Of a stretch of DNA of 64,000 nucleotides, positions 12,801-26,242 are shown piece by piece; positions within the stretch are counted from its first letter, which is position 1, and each line of letters starts with the position of its first letter. Below the pieces are notes generated by a model. That model ran no database searches. It was not told the origin of the DNA and was given only the letters and a program-made list of their open reading frames with translations. This DNA is from Bidens hawaiensis (lineage: Eukaryota; Streptophyta; Magnoliopsida; Asterales; Asteraceae), in the NCBI GenBank assembly GCA_021521415.1, contig JAIQDT010001113.1, positions 310,001 through 374,000 of the forward strand, in the 5' to 3' direction. The position numbers were made by a program, and so were the translations under genes.

Positions 12801-15307
12801 TTTATTCCTTTTTTTGTTTTGGTGTAGTTATGGTACCGTAACTACTAAAGAGCATGACAAAAACCGACTGAATTCCCGCAAAATCAACGACTCAACACAA
12901 TGGACCGTCAACGCTCTGGTTTCATAAATAACCACGAATTCGTGTCGACTTAATCTACAATGTTTGGGTTTAACCAACGCTCCTAATAGGGTTAAATGTG
13001 TATAAATTTGAAGTCTTAATTTCAACATTTGATTAAAAAAAAGGCTTATATACTTTTAAGAGTCAATATTTGCATTTTATATCTTGAATCCGTATGTTCA
13101 TGTCCGTTCCATATCATGTATTCCCAGTTCCGTCCTTTAAATTCACAAAAAATAAATCGTAAATAAACTGAAAAAGTTACGGTATTTTATGGCAAGTCTT
13201 TGATCGGGAACCATTTTGTTCTGGTTTTTTTTCCTTTTTTTGTTTTGGTGTAGTTCTGGTACCGTAACGACTAAAGAGCATGACAGAAACCGACCGAATT
13301 CGAGCAAACTCAACGACTCAACACAATGGACCGTCAACGCTCGGGTTTGATAAATACTCACGAATTCGTGTCGACTTAATCTACAATGTTTGGGTTTAAC
13401 CAACACTCCTATAAGGGTTAAATGTATATAAATTTGAAGTCTTAATTTCAACATTTGATTAAAAAAAGGCTTATATACTTATAAGAGTCAATATTTGCAT
13501 TTTATATCTTGAATCCGTATGTTCATGTCCGTTCATATCATGTATTCATAGAACCGTCCATTAAATTCACAAAAAATAAATCGTAAATAAACTGAAAAAG
13601 TTACGGTATTTTATGGCTAGTCTTTGATCGGGAACCATTTTGTTCTGGTTTTTATTCCTTTTTTTGTTTTGGTGTAGTTATGGTACCGTAACTACTAAAG
13701 AGCATGACAAAAACCGACTGAATTCGCGCAAAATCAACGACTCAACACAATGGACCGTCAACGCTCGGGTTTCATAAATAACCACGAATTCGTGTCGACT
13801 TAATCTACAATGTTTGGGTTTAACCAACGCTCCTAAAAGGGTTAAATGTGTATAAATTTGAAGTCTTAATTTCAACATTTGATTAAAAAAAAGGCTTATA
13901 TACTTTTGAGAGTTAATATTTGCATTTTATATCTTGAATCCGTATGTTCATGTCCGTTCCATATCATGTATTCCCAGATCCGTCCTATAAATTCACAAAA
14001 AATAAATTGTAAATAAACTGAAAAAGTTACTGTATTGTATGGCAAGTCTTTGATCGGGAACCATTTTGTTCTGGTTTTTATTCCTTTTTTTGTTTTGGTG
14101 TAGTTATGGTACCGTAACTACTAAAGAGCATGACAAAAACCGACTGAATTCGCGCAAAATCAACGACTCAACACAATGGACCGTCAACGCTCTGGTTTCA
14201 TAAATAACCACGAATTCGTGTCGACTTAATCTACAATGTTTGGGTTTAACCAACGCTCCTAATAGGGTTAAATGTGTATAAATTTGAAGTCTTAATTTCA
14301 ACATTTGATTAAAAAAAAGGCTTATATACTTTTAAGAGTCAATATTTGCATTTTATATCTTGAATCCGTATGTTCATGTCCGTTCCATATCATGTATTCC
14401 CAGTTCCGTCCTTTAAATTCACAAAAAATAAATCGTAAATAAACTGAAAAAGTTACGGTATTTTATGGCAAGTCTTTGATCGGGAACCATTTTGTTCTGG
14501 TTTTTTTTCCTTTTTTTGTTTTGGTGTAGTTCTGGTACCGTAACGACTAAAGAGCATGACAGAAACCGACCGAATTCGAGCAAACTCAACGACTCAACAC
14601 AATGGACCGTCAACGCTCGGGTTTGATAAATACTCACGAATTCGTGTCGACTTAATCTACAATGTTTGGGTTTAACCAACACTCCTATAAGGGTTAAATG
14701 TATATAAATTTGAAGTCTTAATTTCAACATTTGATTAAAAAAAGGCTTATATACTTATAAGAGTCAATATTTGCATTTTATATCTTGAATCCGTATGTTC
14801 ATGTCCGTTCATATCATGTATTCATAGAACCGTCCATTAAATTCACAAAAAATAAATCGTAAATAAACTGAAAAAGTTACGGTATTGTATGGCTAGTCTT
14901 TGATCGGGAACCATTTTGTTCTGGTTTTTATTCCTTTTTTTGTTTTGGTGTAGTTATGGTACCGTAACTACTAAAGAGCATGACAAAAACCGACTGAATT
15001 CGCGCAAAATCAACGACTCAACACAATGGACCGTCAACGCTCGGGTTTCATAAATAACCACGAATTCGTGTCGACTTAATCTACAATGTTTGGGTTTAAC
15101 CAACGCTCCTAAAAGGGTTAAATGTGTATAAATTTGAAGTCTTAATTTCAACATTTGATTAAAAAAAAGGCTTATATACTTTTGAGAGTTAATATTTGCA
15201 TTTTATATCTTGAATCCGTATGTTCATGTCCGTTCCATATCATGTATTCCCAGATCCGTCCTATAAATTCACAAAAAATAAATTGTAAATAAACTGAAAA
15301 AGTTACT
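11476..15307 (+). repeat. 9-monomer duplication, copy 1
   Basis: A 3832-bp stretch immediately repeated at 15308-19139. Monomers within it start at 11764, 12190, 12617, 13043, 13468, 13893, 14319, 14744 and 15169. It combines the tail of the third 8-monomer-type copy with two copies of the 1276-bp 3-monomer unit, so two hierarchical levels were copied together. Private markers shared with copy 2 include CCCGCAAAATC near 12874 and CCCAGTTCC near 13123. The left boundary is placed where ACGATATTG (11487) differs from ACTGTATTG (15319). Confidence 0.88.
12617..15168 (+). repeat. 3-monomer unit (1276 bp), copies 1 and 2
   Basis: Two adjacent copies, 12617-13892 and 13893-15168. Member one has TTTTGAGAG and CCCAGATCC. 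Member two has AAGAGTCAAT and CCCAGTTCC. Member three has CTTATAAGAGTC and a one-base deletion giving CCGTTCATATC, a private marker seen only in this lineage (monomers at 13468, 14744, 17300, 18576 and 19853). Confidence 0.9.
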
Positions 15308-18300
15308 GTATTGTATGGCAAGTCTTTGATCGGGAACCATTTTGTTCTGGTTTTTATTCCTTTTTTTGTTTTGGTGTAGTTATGGTACCGTAACTACTAA
15401 AGAGCATGACAAAAACCGACTGAATTCGCGCAAAATCAACGACTCAACACAATGGACCGTCAACGCTCGGGTTTCATAAATAACCACGAATTCGTGTCGA
15501 CTTAGTCTACAATGTTTGGGTTTAACCAACGCTCCTAAAAGGGTTAAATGTGTATAAATTTGAAGTCTTAATTTCAACATTTGATTAAAAAAAAAGACTT
15601 ATATACTATTAAGAGTTAATATTTGCATTTTATATCTTGAATCCGTATGTTCATGTCCGTTCCATATCATGTATTCCCAGATCCGTCCTTTAAATTCACA
15701 AAAAATAAATCGTAAATAAACTGAAAAAGTTACGGTATTGTAAGGCAAGCCTTTGATCGGGAACCATTTTGTTCTGTTTTTTTTTCCTTTTTTTGTTTTG
15801 GTGTAGTTATGGTACCGTAACGACTAAAGAGCACGACAGAAACCGACCGAATTCGCGCAAACTCAACGACTCAACACAATGGACCGTCTTCGCTCTGGTT
15901 TGATAAATACCCACAAATTCGAGACGACTTAATCTACAAAGTTTTGGTTTAACCAACGCTCCTAAAAGGGTTAAATGTGTATAAATTTGAAGTCTTAATT
16001 TCAACATTTGATTAAAAAAAAGGCTTATATACTTTTAGGAGTTAATATTTGCATTTTATATCTTGAATCCGTATGTTCATGTCCGTTCCATATCATGTAT
16101 TCATAGAACCGTCCATTAAATTCACAAAAATTAAATCTTAAATAAACTGAAAAAGTTACGGTATTGTATGGCAAGTTTTTGATCGGGAACCATTTTGTTC
16201 TGGTTTTTTTTTCCTTTTTTTGTTTTGGTGTAGTTCTGGTACCGTAACGACAAAAGAGAATGACAGAAAACGACTGAATTCGCGCAAAATCAACGACTCA
16301 ACACAATGGACCGTCAACGCTCGGGTTTCATAAATAACCACGAATTCGTGTCGACTTAGTCTACAATGTTTGGGTTTAACCAACGCTCCTAAAAGGGTTA
16401 AATGTGTATAAATTTGAAGTCTTAATTTCAACATTTGATTAAAAAAAAGGCTTATATACTTTTGAGAGTTAATATTTGCATTTTATATCTTGAATCCGTA
16501 TGTTCATGTCCGTTCCATATCATGTATTCCCAGATCCGTCCTTTAAATTCACAAAAAATAAATCGTAAATAAACTGAAAAAGTTACTGTATTGTATGGCA
16601 AGTCTTTGATCGGGAACCATTTTGTTCTGGTTTTTATTCCTTTTTTTGTTTTGGTGTAGTTATGGTACCGTAACTACTAAAGAGCATGACAAAAACCGAC
16701 TGAATTCCCGCAAAATCAACGACTCAACACAATGGACCGTCAACGCTCTGGTTTCATAAATAACCATGAATTCGTGTCGACTTAATCTACAATGTTTGGG
16801 TTTAACCAACGCTCCTAATAGGGTTAAATGTGTATAAATTTGAAGTCTTAATTTCAACATTTGATTAAAAAAAAGGCTTATATACTTTTAAGAGTCAATA
16901 TTTGCATTTTATATCTTGAATCCGTATGTTCATGTCCGTTCCATATCATGTATTCCCAGTTCCGTCCTTTAAATTCACAAAAAATAAATCGTAAATAAAC
17001 TGAAAAAGTTACGGTATTTTATGGCAAGTCTTTGATCGGGAACCATTTTGTTCTGGTTTTTTTTCCTTTTTTTGTTTTGGTGTAGTTCTGGTACCGTAAC
17101 GACTAAAGAGCATGACAGAAACCGACCGAATTCGAGCAAACTCAACGACTCAACACAATGGACCGTCAACGCTCGGGTTTGATAAATACTCACGAATTCG
17201 TGTCGACTTAATCTACAATGTTTGGGTTTAACCAACACTCCTATAAGGGTTAAATGTATATAAATTTGAAGTCTTAATTTCAACATTTGATTAAAAAAAG
17301 GCTTATATACTTATAAGAGTCAATATTTGCATTTTATATCTTGAATCCGTATGTTCATGTCCGTTCATATCATGTATTCATAGAACCGTCCATTAAATTC
17401 ACAAAAAATAAATCGTAAATAAACTGAAAAAGTTACGGTATTGTATGGCTAGTCTTTGATCGGGAACCATTTTGTTCTGGTTTTTATTCCTTTTTTTGTT
17501 TTGGTGTAGTTATGGTACCGTAACTACTAAAGAGCATGACAAAAACCGACTGAATTCGCGCAAAATCAACGACTCAACACAATGGACCGTCAACGCTCGG
17601 GTTTCATAAATAACCACGAATTCGTGTCGACTTAATCTACAATGTTTGGGTTTAACCAACGCTCCTAAAAGGGTTAAATGTGTATAAATTTGAAGTCTTA
17701 ATTTCAACATTTGATTAAAAAAAAGGCTTATATACTTTTGAGAGTTAATATTTGCATTTTATATCTTGAATCCGTATGTTCATGTCCGTTCCATATCATG
17801 TATTCCCAGATCCGTCCTATAAATTCACAAAAAATAAATTGTAAATAAACTGAAAAAGTTACTGTATTGTATGGCAAGTCTTTGATCGGGAACCATTTTG
17901 TTCTGGTTTTTATTCCTTTTTTTGTTTTGGTGTAGTTATGGTACCGTAACTACTAAAGAGCATGACAAAAACCGACTGAATTCGCGCAAAATCAACGACT
18001 CAACACAATGGACCGTCAACGCTCTGGTTTCATAAATAACCACGAATTCGTGTCGACTTAATCTACAATGTTTGGGTTTAACCAACGCTCCTAATAGGGT
18101 TAAATGTGTATAAATTTGAAGTCTTAATTTCAACATTTGATTAAAAAAAAGGCTTATATACTTTTAAGAGTCAATATTTGCATTTTATATCTTGAATCCG
18201 TATGTTCATGTCCGTTCCATATCATGTATTCCCAGTTCCGTCCTTTAAATTCACAAAAAATAAATCGTAAATAAACTGAAAAAGTTACGGTATTTTATGG

Positions 18301-19139
18301 CAAGTCTTTGATCGGGAACCATTTTGTTCTGGTTTTTTTTCCTTTTTTTGTTTTGGTGTAGTTCTGGTACCGTAACGACTAAAGAGCATGACAGAAACCG
18401 ACCGAATTCGAGCAAACTCAACGACTCAACACAATGGACCGTCAACGCTCGGGTTTGATAAATACTCACGAATTCGTGTCGACTTAATCTACAATGTTTG
18501 GGTTTAACCAACACTCCTATAAGGGTTAAATGTATATAAATTTGAAGTCTTAATTTCAACATTTGATTAAAAAAAGGCTTATATACTTATAAGAGTCAAT
18601 ATTTGCATTTTATATCTTGAATCCGTATGTTCATGTCCGTTCATATCATGTATTCATAGAACCGTCCATTAAATTCACAAAAAATAAATCGTAAATAAAC
18701 TGAAAAAGTTACGGTATTGTATGGCTAGTCTTTGATCGGGAACCATTTTGTTCTGGTTTTTATTCCTTTTTTTGTTTTGGTGTAGTTATGGTACCGTAAC
18801 TACTAAAGAGCATGACAAAAACCGACTGAATTCGCGCAAAATCAACGACTCAACACAATGGACCGTCAACGCTCGGGTTTCATAAATAACCACGAATTCG
18901 TGTCGACTTAATCTACAATGTTTGGGTTTAACCAACGCTCCTAAAAGGGTTAAATGTGTATAAATTTGAAGTCTTAATTTCAACATTTGATTAAAAAAAA
19001 GGCTTATATACTTTTGAGAGTTAATATTTGCATTTTATATCTTGAATCCGTATGTTCATGTCCGTTCCATATCATGTATTCCCAGATCCGTCCTATAAAT
19101 TCACAAAAAATAAATTGTAAATAAACTGAAAAAGTTACT
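15308..19139 (+). repeat. 9-monomer duplication, copy 2
   Basis: Repeats 11476-15307 at +3832 bp. Monomers start at 15596, 16022, 16449, 16875, 17300, 17725, 18151, 18576 and 19001. One difference is CCATGAATTC near 16766 against CCACGAATTC near 12934. After about 19.2 kb the array no longer follows the 9-monomer register and instead gives one more 3-monomer unit. Confidence 0.88.
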
Positions 19140-20277
19140 GTATTGTATGGCAAGTCTTTGATCGGGAACCATTTTGTTCTGGTTTTTATTCCTTTTTTTG
19201 TTTTGGTGTAGTTATGGTTCCGTAACTACTAAAGAGCATGACAAAAACCGACTGAATTCGCGCAAAATCAACGACTCAACACAATGGACCGTCAACGCTC
19301 TGGTTTCATAAATAACCACGAATTCGTGTCGACTTAATCTACAATGTTTGGGTTTAACCAACGCTCCTAAAAGGGTTAAATGTGTATAAATTTGAAGTCT
19401 TAATTTCAACATTTGATTAAAAAAAAGGCTTATATACTTTTAAGAGTTAATATTTGCATTTTATATCTTGAATCCGTATGTTCATGTCCGTTCCATATCA
19501 TGTATTCCCAGTTCCGTCCTTTAAATTCACAAAAAATAAATCGTAAATAAACTGAAAAAGTTACGGTATTTTATGGCAAGTCTTAGATCGGGAACCATTT
19601 TGTTCTGGTTTTTTTTCCTTTTTTTGTTTTGGTGTAGTTCTGGTACCGTAACGACTAAAGAGCATGACAGAAACCGACCGAATTCGAGCAAACTCAACGA
19701 CTCAACACAATGGACCGTCAACGCTCGGGTTTGATAAATACTCACGAATTCGTGTCGACTTAATCTACAATGTTTGGGTTTAACCAACACTCCTATAAGG
19801 GTTAAATGTATATAAATTTAAAATCTTAATTTCAACATTTGATTAAAAAAAAGGCTTATATACTTTTAAGAGTCAATATTTGCATTTTATATCTTGAATC
19901 CGTATGTTCATGTCCGTTCATATCATGTATTCATAGAACCGTCCATTAAATTCACAAAAAATAAATCGTAAATAAACTGAAAAAGTTACGGTATTGTATG
20001 GCAAGTCTTTGATCGGGAACCATTTTGTTCTGGTTTTTATTCCTTTTTTTGTTTTGGTGTAGTTATGGTACCGTAACTACTAAAGAGCATGACAAAAACC
20101 GACTGAATTCGCGCAAAATCAACGACTCAACACAATGGACCGTCAACGCTCGGGTTTCATAAATAACCACGAATTCGTGTCGACTTAATCTACAATGTTT
20201 GGGTTTAACCAACGCTCCTAAAAGGGTTAAATGTGTATAAATTTGAAGTCTTAATTTCAACATTTGATTAAAAAAAA
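16449..20277 (+). repeat. 3-monomer unit (1276 bp), copies 3 to 5
   Basis: Copies lie at 16449-17724, 17725-19000 and 19001-20277, all keeping the CCGTTCATATC marker in the third member. Copy 5 carries private changes (GGTTCCG near 19217, CTTAGATCGG near 19584, AAATCTTAAT near 19820), so it is slightly older or was copied separately. Copies 3 and 4 look like the result of duplicating copies 1 and 2 within the 9-monomer block. Confidence 0.88.
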
Positions 20278-21129
20278 GGCTTATATACTTTTGAGAGTTA
20301 ATATTTGCATTTTATATCTTGAATCCGTATGTTCATGTCCGTTCCATACCATGTATTCCCAGATCCGTCCTTTAAATTAACAAAAAATAAATCGTAAATA
20401 AACTGAAAAAGTTACGGTATTGTAAGGCAAGCCTTTGATCGGGAACCATTTTGTTCTGTTTTTTTTTCCTTTTTTTGTTTTGGTGTAGTTATGGTACCGT
20501 AACGACTAAAGAGCACGACAGAAACCGACCGAATTCGCGCAAACTCAACGACTCAACACAATGGACCGTCTTCGCTCTGGTTTGATAAATACCCACAAAT
20601 TCGAGACGACTTAATCTACAATGTTTTGGTTTAACCAACGCTCCTAAAAGGGTTAAATGTGTATAAATTTGAAGTCTTAATTTCAACATTTGATTAAAAA
20701 AAAGGCTTATATACTTTTAGGAGTTAATATTTGCATTTTATATCTTGAATCCGTATGTTCATGTCCGTTCCATATCATGTATTCATAGAACCGTCCATTA
20801 AATTCACAAAAATTAAATCGTAAATAAACTGAAAATGTTACGGTATTGTATGGCAAGTTTTTTATCGGGAACCATTTTGTTCTGGTTTTTTTTCCTTTTT
20901 TTGTTTTGGTGTAGTTCTGGTACCGTAACGACAAAAGAGAATGACAGAAACCGACCGAATTCGAGCAAACTCAACGACTCAACACAATGGACCGTTAACG
21001 CTCGGGTTTGATAAATACCCTCGAATTCGTGTCGACTTAATCTACAACGTTTGGGTTTAACCAACTCTCCTAAAAGGGTTAAATGTGTATAAATTTGAAG
21101 TCTTAATTTCAACATTTGATTAAAAAAAA
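20278..21129 (+). repeat. Two monomers matching 2813-3664
   Basis: Monomers at 20278 and 20704 match the seventh and eighth members of the 8-monomer repeat (2813-3664) at an offset of 17465 bp (41 monomers), including AAATTAAC near 20378 and the CCGTTAAC and ACCCTCG variants. They lie directly before the second copy of the long-range duplication, so the left edge of that duplication is a mosaic. Small differences are CCATACC near 20346 and AAAATGTTACGG near 20833. Confidence 0.82.
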
Positions 21130-24100
21130 GGCTTATATACTTTTGAGAGTTAATATTTGCATTTTATATCTTGAATCCGTATGTTCATGTCCGTTCCATA
21201 TCATGTATTCCCAGATCCGTCCTTTAAATTAACAAAAAATAAATCGTAAATAAACTGAAAAAGTTACGGTATTGTAAGGCAAGCCTTTGATTGGGAACCA
21301 TTTTGTTCTGTTTTTTTTTCCTTTTTTTGTTTTGGTGTAGTTATGGTACCGTAACGACTAAAGAGCACGACAGAAACCGACCGAATTCGCGCAAACTCAA
21401 CGACTCAACACAATGGACCGTCTTCGCTCTGGTTTGATAAATACCCACAAATTCGAGACGACTTAATCTACAATGTTTTGGTTTAACCAACGCTCCTAAA
21501 AGGGTTAAATGTGTATAAATTTGAAGTCTTAATTTCAACATTTGATTAAAAAAAAGGCTTATATACTTTTAGGAGTTAATATTTGCATTTTATATCTTGA
21601 ATCCGTATGTTCATGTCCGTTCCATATCATGTATTCATAGAACCGTCCATTAAATTCACAAAAATTAAATCGTAAATAAACTGAAAAAGTTACGGTATTG
21701 TATGGCAAGTTTTTTATCGGGAACCATTTTGTTCTGGTTTTTTTTCCTTTTTTTGTTTTGGTGTAGTTATGGTACCGTAACTACTAAAGAGCATGACAAA
21801 AACCGACTGAATTCGCGCAAAATCAACGACTCAACACAATGGACCGTCAACGCTCGGGTTTCATAAATAACCACGAATTCGTGTCGACTTAGTCTACAAC
21901 GTTTGGGTTTAACCAACTCTCCTAAAAGGGTTAAATGTGTATAAATTTGAAGTCTTAATTTCAACATTTGATTAAAAAAAAGGCTTATATACTTTTAAGA
22001 GTTAATATTTGCATTTTATATCTTGAATCCGTATGTTCATGTCCGTTCTATATCAGGTATTCCTAGAACCGTCCATTAAATTCACAAAAATTAAATCGTA
22101 AATAAACTGAAAAAGTTACGGTATTGTAAGGCAAGTCTTTGATCGGGAACCATTTTGTTCTGGTTTGTTTTTCCTTTTTTTGTTTTGGAGTAGTTCTGGT
22201 ACCGTAACGTCTAATGAGCATGACAGAAACCGACCGAATTCTCGTAAACTCAACGACTCAACACAATGGACCGTCAACGCTCGGGTTTGATATATACTCA
22301 CGAATTCGTGTCGACTTAATCTACAATGTTTGGGTTTAACCAACACTCCTATAAGGGTTAAATGTATATAAATTTAAAGTCTTAATTTCAACATTTGATT
22401 AAAAAAAAGGCTTATATACTTTTAAGAGTCAATATTTGCATTTTATATCTTGAATCCGTATGTTCATGTCCGTTCCATATCATGTATTCATAGAACCGTC
22501 CATTAAATTCACAAAAATTAAATCTTAAATAAACTGAAAAAGTTACGGTATTGTATGGCAAGTTTTTGATCGGGAACCATTTTGTTATGGTTTTTATTCC
22601 TTTTTTTGTTTTGGTGTAGTTATGGTACCGTAACTACTAAAGAGCATGACAAAAACCGACTGAATTCGCGCAAAATCAACGACTCAACACAATGGACCGT
22701 CAACGCTCGGGTTTCATAAATAACCACGAATTCGTGTCGACTTAGTCTACAATGTTTGGGTTTAACCAACGCTCCTAAAAGGGTTAAATGTGTATAAATT
22801 TGAAGTCTTAATTTCAACACTTGATTAAAAAAAAAGGCTTATATACTTTTAAGAGTTAATATTTGCATTTTATATCTTGAATCCGTATGTTCATGTCCGT
22901 ACCATATCATGTATTCCCAGATCCGTCCTTTAAATTCACAAAAAATAAATCGTAAATAAACTGAAAAAGTTACGGTATTGTAAGGCAAGCCTTTGATCGG
23001 GAACCATTTTGTTCTGTTTTTTTTTCCTTTTTTTGTTTTGGAGTAGTTCTGGTACCGTAACGTCTAATGAGCATGACAGAAACCGACCGAATTCTCGCAA
23101 ACTCAACGACTCAACACAATGGACCGTCTTCGCTCTGGTTTGATATATACTCACGAATTCGTGTCGACTTAATCTACAATGTTTGGGTTTAACCAACGCT
23201 CCTATAAGGGTTAAATGTGTATAAATTTGAAGTCTTAATTTCAACATTTGATTAAAAAAAAGGCTTATATACTTTAAGGAGTTAATATTTGCATTTTATA
23301 TCTTGAATCCGTATGTTCATGTCCGTTCCATATCATGTATTCATAGAACCGTCCATTAAATTCACAAAAATTAAATCTTAAATAAACTGAAAAAGTTACG
23401 GTATTGTATGGCAATTTTTTGATCGGGAACCATTTTGTTATGGTTTTTTTTCCTTTTTTTGTTTTGGTGTAGTTCTGGTACCGTAACGACAAAAGAGAAT
23501 GACAGAAAACGACCGAATTCGAGCAAACTCAACGACTCAACACAATGGACCGTTAACGCTCGGGTTTGATAAATACCCTCGAATTCGTGTCGACTTAATC
23601 TACAACGATTGGTTTTAACCAACTCTCCTAAAAGGGTTAAATGTGTATAAATTTGAAGTCTTAATTTCAACATTTGATTAAAAAAAAGGCTTATATACTT
23701 TTAAGAGTTAATATTTGCATTTTATATCTTGAATCCGTATGTTCATGTCCGTTCCATATCATGTATTCCTAGAACCGTCCATTAAATTCACAAAAATTAA
23801 ATCGTAAATAAACTGAAAAAGTTATGGTATTGTAAGGCAAGTCTTTGATCGGGAACCTTTTTGTTCTGGTTTGTTTTTCCTTTTTTTGTTTTGGAGTAGT
23901 TCTGGTACCGTAACGTCTAATGAGCATGACAGAAACCGACCGAATTCTCGCAAACTCAACGACTCAACACAATGGACCGTCAACGCTCGGGTTTGATATA
24001 TACTCACGAATTCGTGTCGACTTAATCTACAATGTTTGGGTTTAACCAACGCTCCTATAAGGGTTAAATGTGTATAAATTTGAAGTCTTAATTTCAATAT

Positions 24101-24856
24101 TTGATTAAAAAAAAGGCTTATATACTTTTAGGAGTTAATATTTGCATTTTATATCTTGAATCCGTATGTTCATGTCCGTTCCATATCATGTATTCATAGA
24201 ACCGTCCATTAAATTCACAAAAATTAAATCTTAAATAAACTGAAAAAGTTACGGTATTGTATGGCAAGTTTTTGATCGGGAACCATTTTTTCTGGTTTTT
24301 TTTTCCTTTTTTTGTTTTGGTGTAGTTCTGGTTCCGTAACGACAAAAGAGAATGACAGAAACCGACTGAATTCGCGCAAAATCAACGACTCAACACAATG
24401 GACCGTCAACGCTCGGGTTTCATAAATAACCACGAATTCGTGTCGACTTAATCTACAATGTTTGGGTTTAACCAACGCTCCTAAAAGGGTTAAATGTGTA
24501 TAAATTTGAAGTCTTAATTTCAACATTTGATTAAAAAAAAGGCTTATATACTTTTGAGAGTTAATATTTGCATTTTATATCTTGAATCCGTATGTTCATG
24601 TCCGTTCCATATCATGTATTCCTAGAACCGTCCATTAAATTCACAAAAATTAAATCGTAAATAAACTGAAAAAGTTACGGTATTGTAAGGCAAGTCTTTG
24701 ATCGGGAACCATTTTGTTCTGGTTTCTTTTCCCTTTTTTTGTTTTGGAGTAGTTCTGGTACCGTAACGTCTAATGAGCATGACAGAAACCGACCGAATTC
24801 GCGCAAACTCAACGACTCAACACAATGGACCGTCAACGCTCGGGTTTGATATATAC
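21130..24856 (+). repeat. Long-range duplication, copy 2
   Basis: Monomers start at 21130, 21556, 21982, 22409, 22836, 23262, 23688, 24115 and 24541, matching 6222-9948 at +14908 bp. Private changes here include GATTGGG near 21290 and CAATTTTTTG near 23412. The two copies are about 15 kb apart with unrelated monomer orders in between, so this is a dispersed, not adjacent, duplication within the array. Confidence 0.9.
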
Positions 24857-25706
24857 TCACGAATTCGTGTCGACTTAATCTACAATGTTTGGGTTTAACC
24901 AACGCTCCTATAAGGGTTAAATGTATATAATTTTGATGTCCTAATTTCAAAATTTGCTTAAAAAAGGCTTATATACTTTTAAGAGTTAATATTTGCATTT
25001 TATATCTTGAATCCGTATGTTTATGTCCGTTCCATATCATGTATTCATAGAACCGTCCATTAAATTCACAAAAAATAAATCGTAAATAAACTGAAAAAGT
25101 TACGGTATTGTATGGCAAGTCTTTGATCGGGAACCATTTTGTTCTGGTTTTTTTTCCTTTTTTTGTTTTGGTCTAGTTCTGGTACCGTAATGACAAAAGA
25201 GAATGACAGAAACCGACCGAATTCGAGCAAACTCAACGACTCAACACAATGGACCGTCAACGCTCTGGTTTGATAAATACCCTCGAATTCGTGTCGACTT
25301 AATCTACAATGTTTGGGTTTAACCAACTCTCCTAAAAGGGTTAAATGTGTATAAATTTGAAGTCATAATTTCAACATTTGATTAAAAAAAAAGGCTTATA
25401 TATTTTTAAGAGTTTATATTTGCATTTTATATCTTGAATCCGTATGTTCATGTCCGTTCCACATCATGTATTCCTAGAACCGTCAATTAAATTCACAAAA
25501 ATTAAATCGTAAATAAACTGAAAAAGTTACGGTATTGTAAGGCAAGTCATTGATCGGGAACCATTTTGTTCTGTTTTTTTTCCTTTTTTTGTTTTGGAGT
25601 AGTTCAAGTACCGTAACGTCTAAAGCGCATGACAGAAACCGACCGAATTCGCGCAAACTCAACGACTCAACACAATGGTCCGTCAACGCTCGGGTTTGAT
25701 ATATAC
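24857..25706 (+). repeat. Two extra monomers relative to copy 1
   Basis: This 850-bp stretch, with monomer boundaries at 24966 and 25393, has no counterpart in copy 1 at 9.9 kb. It contains a monomer with GTCTAGTT and a TGACAAAAG variant, and one with GAGTAGTTCAAG and TAAAGCGC. The first of these resembles monomers at 27520, 35620 and 39879. Either it was deleted from copy 1 by homologous exchange or inserted here; the breakpoint evidence in copy 1 fits deletion. Confidence 0.82.
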
Positions 25707-26242
25707 CCACGAATTCGTGTCGACTTAATCTACAATGTTTGGGTTTAACCAACGCTCTTATAAGGGTTAAATGTATATAAATTTGAAGTCATAATTTCAA
25801 AATTTGCTTAAAAAAAGGCTTATATACTTTTAAGAGTTAATATTTGCATTTTATATCTTGAATCCGTATGTTCATGTCCGTTCCATATCATGTATTCATA
25901 GAACCGTCCATTAAATTCACAAAAAATAAATCGTAAATAAACTGAAAAAGTTACGGTATTTTATGGCAAGTCTTTGATCGGGATCCATTTTGTTATTGTT
26001 TTTTTTCCTTTTTTTGTTTTGGTGTAGTTCTGGTACCGTAACGACTAAAGAGCATGACAAAAACCGACCGAATTCGCGCAAACTCAACGACTCAACACAA
26101 TGGACCGTCAACGCTCGGGTTTCATAGATAACCACGAATTCGTGTCGACTTAATCTACAATGTTTGGGTTTAACCAACGCTCCTAAAAGGGTTAAATGTG
26201 TTTAAATTTGAAGTCTTAATTTCAACATTTGATTAAAAAAAA
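25707..26242 (+). repeat. Long-range duplication, copy 2, after indel
   Basis: Matches 9949-10484 at 15758 bp and contains the monomer start at 25817. It shares the unusual GGGATCCATT and TTGTTATTG near 25981 and the GTGTTTAAAT near 26207. After the boundary at 26243 the two copies diverge: copy 1 goes into an eighth-type monomer, this one into an ACGTCTAAAGAG monomer. Confidence 0.85.
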
